A program made the position numbers and the translations under genes. 64,000 nucleotides of DNA from Rhizobium sp. Root1203 (lineage in GTDB: Bacteria; Pseudomonadota; Alphaproteobacteria; Rhizobiales; Rhizobiaceae): positions 1-64,000 of the forward strand of contig NZ_LMCW01000005.1 in NCBI RefSeq assembly GCF_001424945.1, read 5' to 3'. Positions 45,787 to 55,052 of this stretch are shown here, one piece after another (the first letter of the stretch is position 1; every line of letters begins with the position of its first letter). The notes under the pieces were generated by a model. It was not told the origin of the DNA, ran no database searches, and saw only the letters and a program-made list of their open reading frames with translations.

Positions 45787-46884
45787 TTACACGCCGGCAG
45801 CGAACGACCTCCGGTCCTCCGGAAGCCAGGACCGATAGAGTGGATGGTCCGAGAGAATCGGCAAGGGGGTGGGAACTCCGGTGCGTTGCGAGTGGTAGGC
45901 CGCCGTGACGAGTTCCAGCGAATTGCGGGCGTCCTCAAGCGTCACGGGAGGCTCATCGCCACGCATCAATGCCTGGTGGAATAGCTCGAATTGGCGCGTA
46001 TAGCCGTCTTCCTTGTACACATAACCTGCCAGCGCCTCGTCGATACGGGTCTGGTGCTGCTTGTCGCCGGCAACAAAAGTCCACGGGTCGCGCCCCATTG
46101 TATAGGGCTCGACGATACTCTCGACGACGAGATCGCTGAAGCAGAAGCGTAGGCGCGAGATCTCCTCGCGCGAGCCGAGCGTCATCGACAGGCTGGCAAG
46201 CGAACCGTTCTTCATTTTCACCGAAAGGGCGGCTGTATCCTCGACCTCGATCGGGTTCACCAGCGTCGCGCCATAGGAGAAGACCTCGGCACAGCCGCCA
46301 TGCACGTAGTTCAGCATGTCATGAGCGTGGATCGCGTGGCCGAGCAGGCCACCGCCCAGTTCGGTTTCCCATTTGCCACGCCATGGCACCGCATAATAAT
46401 CCGGTCCGCGCCACCAGTGCGTCTCGATGGTCGTCAGAAACGGGCTCCCGGTGAGACCAAGTTCGATGAGCATCTTCAGCTTCTGCACGCCCGAGCCATA
46501 GCGATATTGAAAGATCGGCATCAACGTCAGCCCTTCGGCGCGCGCGACGAACCGGCTCATCTCGTCTACCTCGGCGATGGAGCCGAACAGCGGCTTTTCG
46601 CAGATCACGTGCTTGCCTGCATCGATCGCCCTGCGGCAGATCTCGAAATGCGAACTCGGTGGCGTGCAGATGTCGACCACGTCGATGTCGGCGCGCCGGA
46701 TCAGCGTTTCCACATCCTGCGTATAGTCCGGAATGGTGAACTCCTCGCACAGGGCCTTGCCGCGCTCTTCGTCGAGCGAGCAGAGAACAGGGACCTCGAA
46801 CAGCTCCCTGTTCCAGGCAAAGCCTGTCAGATGGCGGGATGCAATGCCCGCTCCGACGACACCGACGCGGAGTTTCTTCGTCAT
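45787..46884 (-). CDS. Gfo/Idh/MocA-family oxidoreductase
   Basis: NAD(P)-dependent sugar or polyol dehydrogenase of 365 residues. The Rossmann motif is VGVVGAGIASRHL near the N-terminus and the catalytic Lys lies in CEKPLFGS (EKP at 96-98). The second domain carries GLLGHAIHAHDMLNY with the family His pair. The start at 46884 is supported by AGGA upstream. It lies 10 bp after the sister oxidoreductase gene, so the two are co-transcribed. The substrate is not evident. Confidence 0.88.
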   Translation of the reverse strand: MTKKLRVGVVGAGIASRHLTGFAWNRELFEVPVLCSLDEERGKALCEEFTIPDYTQDVETLIRRADIDVVDICTPPSSHFEICRRAIDAGKHVICEKPLFGSIAEVDEMSRFVARAEGLTLMPIFQYRYGSGVQKLKMLIELGLTGSPFLTTIETHWWRGPDYYAVPWRGKWETELGGGLLGHAIHAHDMLNYVHGGCAEVFSYGATLVNPIEVEDTAALSVKMKNGSLASLSMTLGSREEISRLRFCFSDLVVESIVEPYTMGRDPWTFVAGDKQHQTRIDEALAGYVYKEDGYTRQFELFHQALMRGDEPPVTLEDARNSLELVTAAYHSQRTGVPTPLPILSDHPLYRSWLPEDRRSFAAGV

Positions 46885-46894
46885 TCCAGGGTCC

Positions 46895-47905
46895 TCACTT
46901 GGCACCAAGCCTTACGGCCTTGGCCTGCGCCTCCAACGAAAGCCGGCAGACCTCGTAGACATGCTCGTGGGTCATTGCTGTCTGCGTGCGGTCACGCGCA
47001 TCGGCGGTAAAGGCATCGAAGTAGTCCAGCTTTTCGTCGCTGCAATCGATGTGGGTCGTCTCCTCGCCGTTGACGAGGAAGAGATGATCCTTGCCCGGAC
47101 GACCGGATATATCGATGTACTTGCGCAATTCGATATAGCCTTTCGTGCCGAGAATGGTCAGGCGCCCATCGCCCCAGGTAGGCAGCGCGTCCGGGGTGAA
47201 CCAGTCGACGCGGACATAGCCGGATGAATTTTCGGACCGCAGGAGTAGCTCGCCGAAATCCTGAAAGGCTGGCCTCTCCGGCATGGCGAAGTTACCGACC
47301 GAACTTGCAACCACCTCCCCGCTCGTGGAGCCGGTGTAGAAGAGAAACTGGTCGACCTGATGCGAGGCGATATCGACGATGATGCCGCCGAATTTCTCCG
47401 GATCGAAAAACCATTCGGGCCGCGTCGGCAGTTGCAGGCGGTGCGGCCCCATCCCGATCGTCTGGATTACCGTGCCGATCGCGCCGTCCTTGACCAGCTT
47501 GCCCGCCTTGACGGCGGAACGCACGCAGTGACGTTCGGAAAAGCAGATCGAGAAGATGCGGCCGGTCTCAGACACTGTCCTCTTTATTTTTTCCAACTGC
47601 GCGAAGGTGGTCACCCCCGGCTTGTCGGTCATCACGTCCTTGCCGGCGCGCATCGCGCGGATGGCGAGGTCGGCCCGATCGCAGGGGATAGCAGCGATGC
47701 AAATCACATCGATCGAAGGGTCGGCAAATAGCGCCTCCCGGTCGATCTGCGGCGTATCCGGATAGGTCCGCCGGACGGTCTCAAGCAGCGCGGGTACCGA
47801 GGTCCGTGGGCAATAGCCGACAAACTCTCCACCTGCCGCAACCAGACCCTTCACATGATCGAGGGTATGCCCATGATCGATCCCGACGACTGCAAATCTC
47901 AGCAT
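46895..47905 (-). CDS. Gfo/Idh/MocA-family oxidoreductase, divergent
   Basis: Second NAD(P)-dependent oxidoreductase of 336 residues. The nucleotide site is atypical (VVGIDHGHTLDHV instead of GxGxxG) and the catalytic motif is TDKPGVTT (Lys 95) with Asp in place of the usual Glu. The substrate domain keeps DIASHQVDQFLFY. It is first of a two-gene unit. The start MLRFAVV at 47905 is the only ATG near the Rossmann strand; GGAGG lies 11 nt before it. Confidence 0.85.
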   Translation of the reverse strand: MLRFAVVGIDHGHTLDHVKGLVAAGGEFVGYCPRTSVPALLETVRRTYPDTPQIDREALFADPSIDVICIAAIPCDRADLAIRAMRAGKDVMTDKPGVTTFAQLEKIKRTVSETGRIFSICFSERHCVRSAVKAGKLVKDGAIGTVIQTIGMGPHRLQLPTRPEWFFDPEKFGGIIVDIASHQVDQFLFYTGSTSGEVVASSVGNFAMPERPAFQDFGELLLRSENSSGYVRVDWFTPDALPTWGDGRLTILGTKGYIELRKYIDISGRPGKDHLFLVNGEETTHIDCSDEKLDYFDAFTADARDRTQTAMTHEHVYEVCRLSLEAQAKAVRLGAK

Positions 47906-48213
47906 GACAACATTGTCCTCCCTGGAAATTCCTAGCGACAAACCAGACAGCGAAAGCGGAGACCTGTCAAGGCCACCGCCCCCGCAGAATTCCCACAATA
48001 CCATCCTAATACGCTGATATTATTGGATAACATTTTGTATCTAAATAGTTATTTACCGATCGATCCATCAGTGCAGTCCGGCCCGTTTATTGGGCTCTCC
48101 CGAGTTCGGCATAGGGCAACAAGTTTTCCGGAATCGTCGTGATCAAGGGGAACGTCGCGGGGGCCCGGTGTTACGGTCTGGCCGGTCGCTGCCCCACGTA
48201 TTGCCGTCCCCGG
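47906..48213. other. 308-bp non-coding gap with AT-rich promoter region
   Basis: No gene is visible. The stretch 48007-48056 is strongly AT-rich compared with its surroundings (for example ATATTATTGGATAACATTTT) and is the likely promoter of the minus-strand oxidoreductase pair, about 100-150 bp upstream of it. The part near 48130-48213 is GC-rich and follows the DUF2147 gene. Confidence 0.4.
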
Positions 48214-48552
48214 CTATAGTCGCTTCCAGATCAGCGAAACGCAGAACACCTTCATCGTGCAACCCTTCATCCGAACGGTGTTTCCCGAGACCGTCAGGAC
48301 GCCGTCGAATGTCTTTTTGCTCTCGGGTTCCACGATGGTACCGGTAAAATTCCCGTTCCTTCCCTGGAACGAGCCGATCTGCTTGCCTGCGTGATTTCCG
48401 GTCTTCATCGTGATGCAGTAGCCTTGGCTGCACTGATCAATCACTGCGGTGGTTCCCACCTGTGTCTTCCAGGTGCCGATGACCGGCTCTTGAGCCCAGC
48501 CAACAGTTGTGCTCAGCGCCATTAGCGCTGCCACAGACGTCAGTCGTTGCAT
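48214..48552 (-). CDS. DUF2147 secreted protein
   Basis: Protein of 112 residues with a signal peptide (residues 1-20, cleavage at GWAQ). The mature part is a small beta-barrel of the DUF2147 kind: PVIGTWKTQVGTTAVIDQC, GKQIGSFQGRNGNFTGTIVE and GVLTVSGNTVRMKGCTMKVF. Four cysteines could pair in the periplasm. Function unknown. The start at 48552 has GAGGGG upstream. It lies between sugar oxidoreductase genes but has its own leader of 231 bp. Confidence 0.78.
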   Translation of the reverse strand: MQRLTSVAALMALSTTVGWAQEPVIGTWKTQVGTTAVIDQCSQGYCITMKTGNHAGKQIGSFQGRNGNFTGTIVEPESKKTFDGVLTVSGNTVRMKGCTMKVFCVSLIWKRL

Positions 48553-48703
48553 GGTTCGCTTCCCCTCGTTGTTGAGGTTCGGGGCGAAGGCCGCCGGTAC
48601 GACCTGAAGGCGGCAACCATACCCCTCAAACGCGCTCGGTTCCAGAGCGACTTGTCCATCGCCGGGCCATGAGTGAACAACGAAGCGGCACGGCCCCCAA
48701 AAC

Positions 48704-48744
48704 GGGCCGACCGGAATCCGCGACCTACGAATCCTGGTCGGCCC
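48704..48744 (-). terminator. Possible terminator after the oxidoreductase fusion gene
   Basis: Nine-bp perfect arms GGGCCGACC/GGTCGGCCC separated by 23 nt. On the minus strand they are followed by CGTTTTGGG. It starts 40 bp after the fusion-gene stop. The large loop makes it uncertain. Confidence 0.4.
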
Positions 48745-48783
48745 CGCTTCACGTCTCAAACACGTCTCAGGCCATAGTCGGTG

Positions 48784-50787
48784 TTATGCTTCCAGCCACT
48801 TCACCTGCTCCGGCGTCAGCTTGATGTCGAGCGCCGAGAGACTGTCTTCGAGCTCGGCGATCGTGCGTGGCCCGATCAGCGGGATAACCGGGAACGGCTG
48901 GGCGATGACATAGGCGAGCGCGATGTGGATCGGGCTCCGTCCCAGCTTGCTGGCCAGTTCGATCGCCCGGTCCCGGCGTTCGAAGTTGCGGTCGGAATAC
49001 CAGCAACGCACGATCTCCTCGTCATCGAGCTTGTCGCGTCCGGCACGGTCGGTGAAGAAGCCTCGGCCCTGGCTGGACCAGGCGAAGTTCGGGACCTGCC
49101 TGGCGTTCAGCCACGTCTTCCACTCGTCGTCGGAAGATGTCACGCATCCTGCCCAGATCGGATCCAGCATCTCGGCCAGCGAGAAGTTGTTGGAAAGAGC
49201 CGCCGGCGCGACCTTGCCGTTCTTCGCCGCATAGGTTGCCGCCTCGTCCATCCGCTCACGCGTCCAGTTGGAGCCCCCGAAAATGCCGCGGATCCGCCCC
49301 CGCTTCACTTCCGCGTCCATCGCGTCGACGAACTCGCCGACCGGTATGTCGGTGTTGTCCCGGTGCATGAAGTAGATGTCGACGTAATCGGTCTTCAGCC
49401 GGTTCAGCGATTGATCGAGCTGCTTGGCAATCACATCCGGATAGCAGAGCGGCGAATGCGCACCCTTGCCGATCAGAACGATGTCGTCCCGCGGCACATT
49501 GCGGCTGGTGTGCCAGTCGCCGAAAATGCTCTCCGTCTTACCGCCGCCGTACACGAAACCGGTGTCGAAGACGTTGCCGCCGGCTTCATAGAAGGCATCG
49601 AGGGTCAGCGATGCCGCCGCGAAGTTCGGGAAGAACTCGAAGCCGAGAGTGACGACCGACGCCGGTTTGGAAATGCCGGGAATCTGGCGCTGCGGGATGC
49701 TGTTGCCGCGGCGGACAGTACCGCCGGCAAGATTGGTCGTGCGCTTTTCGGCCTTCTCGACACTGTATTCCAGGCCGATCGAAGCGCGCCATTGGTCGAG
49801 GACGCGCAGGTTTCCGAGGGAATCCGCCCAACCCATGCCGGGCGCCGCGAACTCCTTCTCGCCGGCGCGGATCGCATCGCCGGCGGCATCGACCTCGAAG
49901 GAATAGAGCCAACGCCCCTCCTTGACCTCGATCGTCTGCTGTTCGTTGCCCTTGAAGATCTCGATCTTGCCGACACCGCCCTTGTGGCCGGAAGCAAACC
50001 AGAAATCCTTGACCTCGATGCGTCCGTCCGATCCGATGATCCGCAGCGTGTTGTCCTGGTTTGCCATGATCGAGCAGGACACTTCGGCAATGATGCCGTT
50101 CGGGAACTTCAGGACGGCAGAGGCCCATTCGTCAACGCCGGACTGGCCGAGGTGGCCGACGCCCGCCACCTTTTCCGGCTCCAGGAACGGCTTGCCGTCT
50201 GCGGCACCGGCGATCAGGCGCGCCATCGAGACCGGGTAGCCGCCGACATCGAGAATACCGCCGCCGGCGGCCTCGTTGGCGAAGAGACGATGCTCCGGCT
50301 TGAAGCCTCCCATGTTGAAGCCGAAACTGGAGCGGATGATGCGGACGGTTCCGATAGCGCCGCTCTTTACGAGTTCAACGATCTTGGCCGTCTGCGGATG
50401 GACCCGGTACATGAAGGCTTCACCGGCAAAGACGCCCGCCTTCTTGGCTTCGTGATAGATGACATCGGCGTCATAGGCAGAAAGTGCGATCGGCTTTTCG
50501 ACGAGCACGTGTTTGCCGGCGCGGATTGCCTTGATTGCCCATTCGGCATGGCCGGTGTGCGGGGTGGAGATATAGACGGCGTCGATCTCGCTGTCCTTCA
50601 GAAGCGCTTCGTAGCCGTTGACGATGCGGGCTCCGGGGAAGTTGTCGCCAAGGCCGGGCTTGTCGGGATTGCGCGTCGCGATGGCCGCGAGCTTGCCGGT
50701 GCGCGAATGGGCGATGCCGTCCGCGAAGGTACGCGCGATGGTGCCTGGACCGATGATACCCCAGCGAATCGGTTGATCTGAGCTCAT
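48784..50787 (-). CDS. Bifunctional oxidoreductase: Gfo/Idh/MocA domain fused to aldo/keto reductase
   Basis: One uninterrupted 667-residue frame. Residues 1-345 are a Gfo/Idh/MocA dehydrogenase: WGIIGPGTIARTF binds NAD(P), the catalytic Lys is in VEKPIALS (97-102), and GGGILDVGGYPVSMA is in the substrate domain. Residues about 365-667 are an aldo/keto reductase whose tetrad is kept as D408 and Y413 (FDTGFVYGGG), K441 (IGKGAH) and H475 (YFMHRDN); the late PLIGPRTIAELED also fits. Both families use NAD(P)(H) on sugars, so the halves may run sequential oxidation and reduction. It is the last gene of an importer operon, 45 bp after the ATPase gene. The substrate is unknown. Confidence 0.88.
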   Translation of the reverse strand: MSSDQPIRWGIIGPGTIARTFADGIAHSRTGKLAAIATRNPDKPGLGDNFPGARIVNGYEALLKDSEIDAVYISTPHTGHAEWAIKAIRAGKHVLVEKPIALSAYDADVIYHEAKKAGVFAGEAFMYRVHPQTAKIVELVKSGAIGTVRIIRSSFGFNMGGFKPEHRLFANEAAGGGILDVGGYPVSMARLIAGAADGKPFLEPEKVAGVGHLGQSGVDEWASAVLKFPNGIIAEVSCSIMANQDNTLRIIGSDGRIEVKDFWFASGHKGGVGKIEIFKGNEQQTIEVKEGRWLYSFEVDAAGDAIRAGEKEFAAPGMGWADSLGNLRVLDQWRASIGLEYSVEKAEKRTTNLAGGTVRRGNSIPQRQIPGISKPASVVTLGFEFFPNFAAASLTLDAFYEAGGNVFDTGFVYGGGKTESIFGDWHTSRNVPRDDIVLIGKGAHSPLCYPDVIAKQLDQSLNRLKTDYVDIYFMHRDNTDIPVGEFVDAMDAEVKRGRIRGIFGGSNWTRERMDEAATYAAKNGKVAPAALSNNFSLAEMLDPIWAGCVTSSDDEWKTWLNARQVPNFAWSSQGRGFFTDRAGRDKLDDEEIVRCWYSDRNFERRDRAIELASKLGRSPIHIALAYVIAQPFPVIPLIGPRTIAELEDSLSALDIKLTPEQVKWLEA

Positions 50788-50831
50788 GGAAAATTCCTCT
50801 TTCAGTGCTTGGTCTTGGGATGGAAATGCGA

Positions 50832-51917
50832 TCAGCGCAGCCGCTTGCCGGCGCTGTCGAACAGGAAGATGCGTTTGGCGGAAAGGCCGACGGTCAGCTG
50901 GTCGCGGTTGCCTGCTGTGCGCGACTCAGGCCGTTCGATGATCAGCTGCTCGCCGCCTGCCGTCGTTGCATAGATGTAACTGGTGTTGCCGAGATGCTCG
51001 GCGACGTCGATGCTGACTGTCAGGTCCGCATCGCCTTTACCGGCGTCAGCAAAATGCTCCGGACGTATGCCCAGCGTCACTGGCATGCCTGTCTCGACCG
51101 GGCTTGTTACCGGCATGGCGAGGCGAACGCTTCGGTCGTCGACGAGAGCCAGCGTCGCGGTGGCCGCATTCGTGTCGATGACCTGGGCTTTGAGGAAATT
51201 CATCTTCGGAGACCCGACGAAACCCGCGACGAACTGATTGGCCGGGTCGTCATAGAGGTCGAGCGGGGCACCGATCTGCTCTATGTTCCCCGCCCTCAGC
51301 ACCACGATCTTGTCGGCAAGCGTCATGGCCTCCGTCTGGTCGTGGGTGACGTAGATCATCGTCGTGCCCAGCTGTTTGTGCAGCCGGGAGATTTCGACGC
51401 GCATCTGCACGCGCAATTCCGCGTCCAGATTGGACAGGGGTTCATCGAACAGGAACACCTGTGGTTCGCGCACGATGGCGCGGCCGATGGCGACGCGCTG
51501 GCGCTGGCCGCCGGAGAGCTGCTTCGGTCGCCGCTGCATCAGCTCGTTGATCTGCAGGATGTTGGCGGCGTGCTTGACGCGCTTTTCGGTATCCTCCTTC
51601 GGATTACCGTTCATCCGAAGGCCGAAGCTCAGGTTCTGCTCGACCGTCATGTGCGGGTAAAGCGCATAGGACTGGAAGACCATGGCGATGCCGCGATCGG
51701 CCGGCTCGACATCGTTGACCACCTTGCCACCGATATTGATCTCTCCGCCGGAGGTTTCCTCAAGGCCAGCGATCATGCGCAGCAGCGTAGACTTGCCGCA
51801 ACCGGACGGACCGACGAAGACGACGAACTCCCCGTCCTTTACGTCGAGGTTTGCGCCATGAATGATTTCCAGTGCGCCGAAGCGCTTGACGACGTTTTTC
51901 AGTGAAAGCTCAGACAT
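50832..51917 (-). CDS. Sugar ABC transporter ATP-binding protein, UgpC/MsmK type
   Basis: ATPase of 361 residues. Walker A GPSGCGKS is at 36-43, Q-loop MVFQSYALYPH, signature LSGGQ at 134-138, Walker B FLFDEP at 155-160, switch His in IYVTHDQTEAM. The C-terminal MalK-like domain starts near 235 and includes LGIRPEHF. The start MSELSLKN at 51917 is 14 bp past the permease stop. It resembles the ATPase at 3446-4546 in motif layout but is clearly a separate paralogue. Confidence 0.92.
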   Translation of the reverse strand: MSELSLKNVVKRFGALEIIHGANLDVKDGEFVVFVGPSGCGKSTLLRMIAGLEETSGGEINIGGKVVNDVEPADRGIAMVFQSYALYPHMTVEQNLSFGLRMNGNPKEDTEKRVKHAANILQINELMQRRPKQLSGGQRQRVAIGRAIVREPQVFLFDEPLSNLDAELRVQMRVEISRLHKQLGTTMIYVTHDQTEAMTLADKIVVLRAGNIEQIGAPLDLYDDPANQFVAGFVGSPKMNFLKAQVIDTNAATATLALVDDRSVRLAMPVTSPVETGMPVTLGIRPEHFADAGKGDADLTVSIDVAEHLGNTSYIYATTAGGEQLIIERPESRTAGNRDQLTVGLSAKRIFLFDSAGKRLR

Positions 51918-51931
51918 CAGGTGTTTCCCGA

Positions 51932-52768
51932 CTATTTGACTGCGCCGGCTGAAATGCCGGCAATGAAGTGACGCTGCAGGAACACGAAGACGACCAGGAT
52001 CGGGGCCGTGAGCAGCAGTGCGCCTGCCATGATGCCGCCCCAGGAAACCTTGGTGAGGCCGAGCAGTGTTCCGAGCGCCACCGGTGCCGTCATCATTCCG
52101 GGCTTGGAGTTGATGAGCAGCGGCCAGAGATAGTTGTTCCAAGAGGCCAGGAAGAGAATGATCGCAAGGGCGGCCATCGTCGGCCGTGCCAGCGGCAAGG
52201 CGATACGCAGGAAGATTTGCCACTCCTTGACGCCCTCGACGCGGGCGGCGTCGAAAAGCTCGCCCGGCATCATCGAGAAGGCCTGGCGCATGAAAAGCAC
52301 GCCGAGCGAGTTGAAAAGCGGCGGTACGATCAGGGCAATCCAGGTGTTGGCTAGTTTGAACTCGCGGGCGACCATGATGAACTGCGGAATGACGACGACC
52401 GCAAACGGCAGCGTGATCGTACCGAGGATGATTGCAATGACGATCGAGCGGCCGACGAAGCGATAGCGCGCCAGTGCCCAGCCAGCCATCGACGTCAGCA
52501 GAACCGAACAGAACGTGTAGATAGCCGCGACGCCGATCGAGATGATCATGGCGCCGACGAAATCCGTGTCCGCCTGAAGGTTCTTGAAGTTCTCGATGAG
52601 GTTGGTCGACGGCAAGAGAACGATGTTGGGGCTGAAGATGCCGTAATCGGGCATCGTCGCAAAGACGAACATCATCCACAGCGGAAAGAGCCAGATGATC
52701 GCCAGCGGCGTCAACGCGGCATGCAAGGCGATTTTACGGATCAGGAGGGACTGCGACTTGGATTTCAT
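51932..52768 (-). CDS. Sugar ABC transporter permease, MalG type
   Basis: Permease of 278 residues with about six membrane segments, first HAALTPLAIIWLFPLWMMFV. The coupling loop is FDAARVEGVKEWQIFLRIALP and the C-terminus QRHFIAGISAGAVK is typical for the family. The start at 52768 (MKSKSQS) overlaps the MalF-type gene by 4 bp; a long in-frame extension inside that gene is rejected. Confidence 0.91.
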   Translation of the reverse strand: MKSKSQSLLIRKIALHAALTPLAIIWLFPLWMMFVFATMPDYGIFSPNIVLLPSTNLIENFKNLQADTDFVGAMIISIGVAAIYTFCSVLLTSMAGWALARYRFVGRSIVIAIILGTITLPFAVVVIPQFIMVAREFKLANTWIALIVPPLFNSLGVLFMRQAFSMMPGELFDAARVEGVKEWQIFLRIALPLARPTMAALAIILFLASWNNYLWPLLINSKPGMMTAPVALGTLLGLTKVSWGGIMAGALLLTAPILVVFVFLQRHFIAGISAGAVK

Positions 52769-53625
52769 TTCTGTTCCCTCCCAACCCACAGGTTGAGCAG
52801 CGAGATTGCGATTGCAAGAGCCGCCATCGTGTAGGCGATCGCCGAGGCGTAGCCGAAGTTCAGCGACAGGAAGCCCTGGCGATAAAGGAGCAGGCCGAGC
52901 GTTTCCGTGCCGCCGCCGGGGCCGCCGCGATTGGTGATCAGGAAGGGTTCGGTAAAGAGCTGCATCGTGCCGATGACGGACAGGATCACGCAGAATAGGA
53001 TGATGGGCTTCAACAGCGGCAGCGTGATGTGGATGAACTGCTGCGTCTTCGACACCTTGTCGAGTGTGGCGGCCTCGTAGACGTCCTCCGGAATGGATTG
53101 CAGCCCCGCCAGAATGATGATCGCGTTGTAACCGGCCCAGCGCCACGTCACAGCGAGAATAATGAGCGCCATGGCGGCATGGCTTTCCGCGAACCACGAC
53201 ACAGGCGCAATCCCGACCGTGCCGATCAGCTTGTTGATGATGCCGAAGTCCATATTGAACATCAGGCGGAAGACAGCCGCGTAGGCAACTTCACCGACCA
53301 CGACCGGCGCAAAGAATGCGAAGCGGAAGATGGCGCGGGCCTTGAGCAGCGGCGAATTGAGCAGAACCGCCATGACCGTCGCAAGCGCGATCATCACCGG
53401 GACCTGGATCAACAGGATGAGGAGTGTGTTGTAGAGCGCGTTGTAGAATGCCGGGTCGCCGAACAGGCGCCCCCAATTTGCCTGAACGCTGAATTTCCAG
53501 GGATTGACGCGGGTGTTCTGGAACGAAATCAGGAACGAATTGATGATCGGCCACACCCAGAAAGTGGCGAAAACCAATAGATAGGGTGCAAGGAACGCGT
53601 AGGCGCTCCGGTTTCTGAGCGGCAT
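52765..53625 (-). CDS. Sugar ABC transporter permease, MalF type
   Basis: Permease of 286 residues. It starts with AYAFLAPYLLVFATFWVWPI and has the coupling loop VYEAATLDKVSKTQQFIHITLP. NRGGPGGGTETLGLLLY near the end is a MalF/UgpA-type block. The preceding binding-protein gene is 66 bp upstream with a hairpin in between. Confidence 0.91.
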   Translation of the reverse strand: MPLRNRSAYAFLAPYLLVFATFWVWPIINSFLISFQNTRVNPWKFSVQANWGRLFGDPAFYNALYNTLLILLIQVPVMIALATVMAVLLNSPLLKARAIFRFAFFAPVVVGEVAYAAVFRLMFNMDFGIINKLIGTVGIAPVSWFAESHAAMALIILAVTWRWAGYNAIIILAGLQSIPEDVYEAATLDKVSKTQQFIHITLPLLKPIILFCVILSVIGTMQLFTEPFLITNRGGPGGGTETLGLLLYRQGFLSLNFGYASAIAYTMAALAIAISLLNLWVGREQK

Positions 53626-53660
53626 GAGGCCTCCTCCTTACGAACGCACTGAGGGTGAAG

Positions 53661-53683
53661 GCCGGGCGCATGGCGCGCCCGGC
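53661..53683 (-). terminator. Intercistronic hairpin after the binding-protein gene
   Basis: Nine-bp perfect GC-rich stem GCCGGGCGC/GCGCCCGGC with a 5-nt loop, 8 bp beyond the stop of the binding-protein gene and 35 bp before the permease gene. There is no T-run, so partial termination or 3' protection is more likely than full stop. Confidence 0.55.
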
Positions 53684-53691
53684 ACGATCAC

Positions 53692-54966
53692 TCACTTTGC
53701 GATCGGGAGACCCGTTGCGGACGCGACTTGGTTGGCGGCGTCGTCAAGCGCAGCCTTCGCGTCAGGATAGCCGCCGGCGAGATACTTCGTTTGCGTTGCC
53801 TTGTAGATCGAGTCCGCGTCCGTCTGAAAGGCCGTGCCGCGGCTCGGAACGATCTTCGGCAGGGTCGACAGGATATCGGCCCAGACCTTCTGGTTACCCC
53901 AGTAAGGCAGCGGTTCGTTCACGAAAGGATCCTGCACCGCGCTCAGCAGCGACGGGACGAGACCGAAGGACTTCAGCATGCTGACCTGGCCCTCGTTGGT
54001 GCCGAGGGCATAGTTCACGTAGGTCCAGGCCGCTTCCTTGTTTGGCGAGTTGGCGGCGATCGCCAGCGACGATCCGCCAAGGTTGGCCGCATGCGGGCCG
54101 TCTGCCGTCAGGCTCGGCATCATGTAGACGCCCCACTTGCCCTTCTCGTCCGGAGAGGTCGAGCGCACGGTGCCTTCGTACCAGCCGCCATAGATCTGCG
54201 TCGCCACCTTGCCGGCGGTATTCGCCTGGATCTTCTCGTCCCAGTTGGCAGCCGTCAGCGTGCCGGCGTCCTTCATCTGCTTCACTTTTTCGAGCGTGGC
54301 GACACAGGCGGGCTGGTTGATCGTAATGTTCTGGCCATCTGACGAGAAGTAGCCGCAGCCCTGCTCGTTTGCGATCATCCGGAACCATTCGCTGTCGCCG
54401 TTCAAGTCGGCCTGCGACATGACTACGCCCGGATTGGCTTCGGAAATCTTCTTTCCGGCTGCGATAAAATCATCCCAGGTCTTGATGCTCGCCGGATCGA
54501 CGCCAGCCTTCTCATAGAAATCGCGACGGTAGAATGCCGCAACAGGACCCGAATCCCATGGCATGGCGTAGGCGACGTCGCCGACTTCAAGTTCCGTGCG
54601 CTTGAAGTCGGGGAATTTCGCCTGGATGTCTGCCGTGTAGCCGAGTTCCTTCAGGTTAGCGAAGCAATCGGGGAACCGGCTCCAAAAGATCTCAGCTTCG
54701 AAGTTCTCCACGCTGACGATGTCAGGCAGACCTTCGCCGCCGGCAGCGCAGGCAGCCAGCATTTTGTCGAAGACCTGCTGATTTCCAAGGTCTTCCACCG
54801 TGATCTTGATGTCAGGATGCTGTTTGTTGAAGCCTTCGAGCGTCGACTTCAGCGCCGACGCCGCGACGTTCCAGCTCCAGATGGTGAGATTGGCTGGTTC
54901 CGCGTATGCAGAGCCAGATGCGAGCAACGCGACCGCAGCGGTCGCACCGATAAGTTTGAAGCGCAT
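53692..54966 (-). CDS. ABC transporter sugar-binding protein (family 1)
   Basis: Periplasmic binding protein of 424 residues with a signal peptide (residues 1-22, cleavage at AYAE). Family-1 landmarks: LTIWSWNVAASALKSTLEGF, LPDIVSVENFEAEIFW, YAMPWDSGPVAAFYRRDFYEKAG and AANLGGSSLAIAANSPNKEAA. First gene of the operon binding protein-permease-permease-ATPase-fusion oxidoreductase. It is divergent from an AraC regulator 86 bp away. The sugar is unknown; a plant polyol or galactoside would fit the enzymes, but this is inference. Confidence 0.91.
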   Translation of the reverse strand: MRFKLIGATAAVALLASGSAYAEPANLTIWSWNVAASALKSTLEGFNKQHPDIKITVEDLGNQQVFDKMLAACAAGGEGLPDIVSVENFEAEIFWSRFPDCFANLKELGYTADIQAKFPDFKRTELEVGDVAYAMPWDSGPVAAFYRRDFYEKAGVDPASIKTWDDFIAAGKKISEANPGVVMSQADLNGDSEWFRMIANEQGCGYFSSDGQNITINQPACVATLEKVKQMKDAGTLTAANWDEKIQANTAGKVATQIYGGWYEGTVRSTSPDEKGKWGVYMMPSLTADGPHAANLGGSSLAIAANSPNKEAAWTYVNYALGTNEGQVSMLKSFGLVPSLLSAVQDPFVNEPLPYWGNQKVWADILSTLPKIVPSRGTAFQTDADSIYKATQTKYLAGGYPDAKAALDDAANQVASATGLPIAK

Positions 54967-55052
54967 TGAAAATCCTCCCTTTTCAATTGCCGTCCATTAG
55001 CGAACGTGGCTAGACTATCTGGAAGGGAGCCGCTGTCTCCTAAAAAGGGAAC

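Noticed and set aside
48781..50781. Plus-strand open frame of about 666 codons opposite the oxidoreductase fusion
   Set aside because: Mirror of the fusion gene with no motif of its own; both enzyme active sites are on the minus strand.
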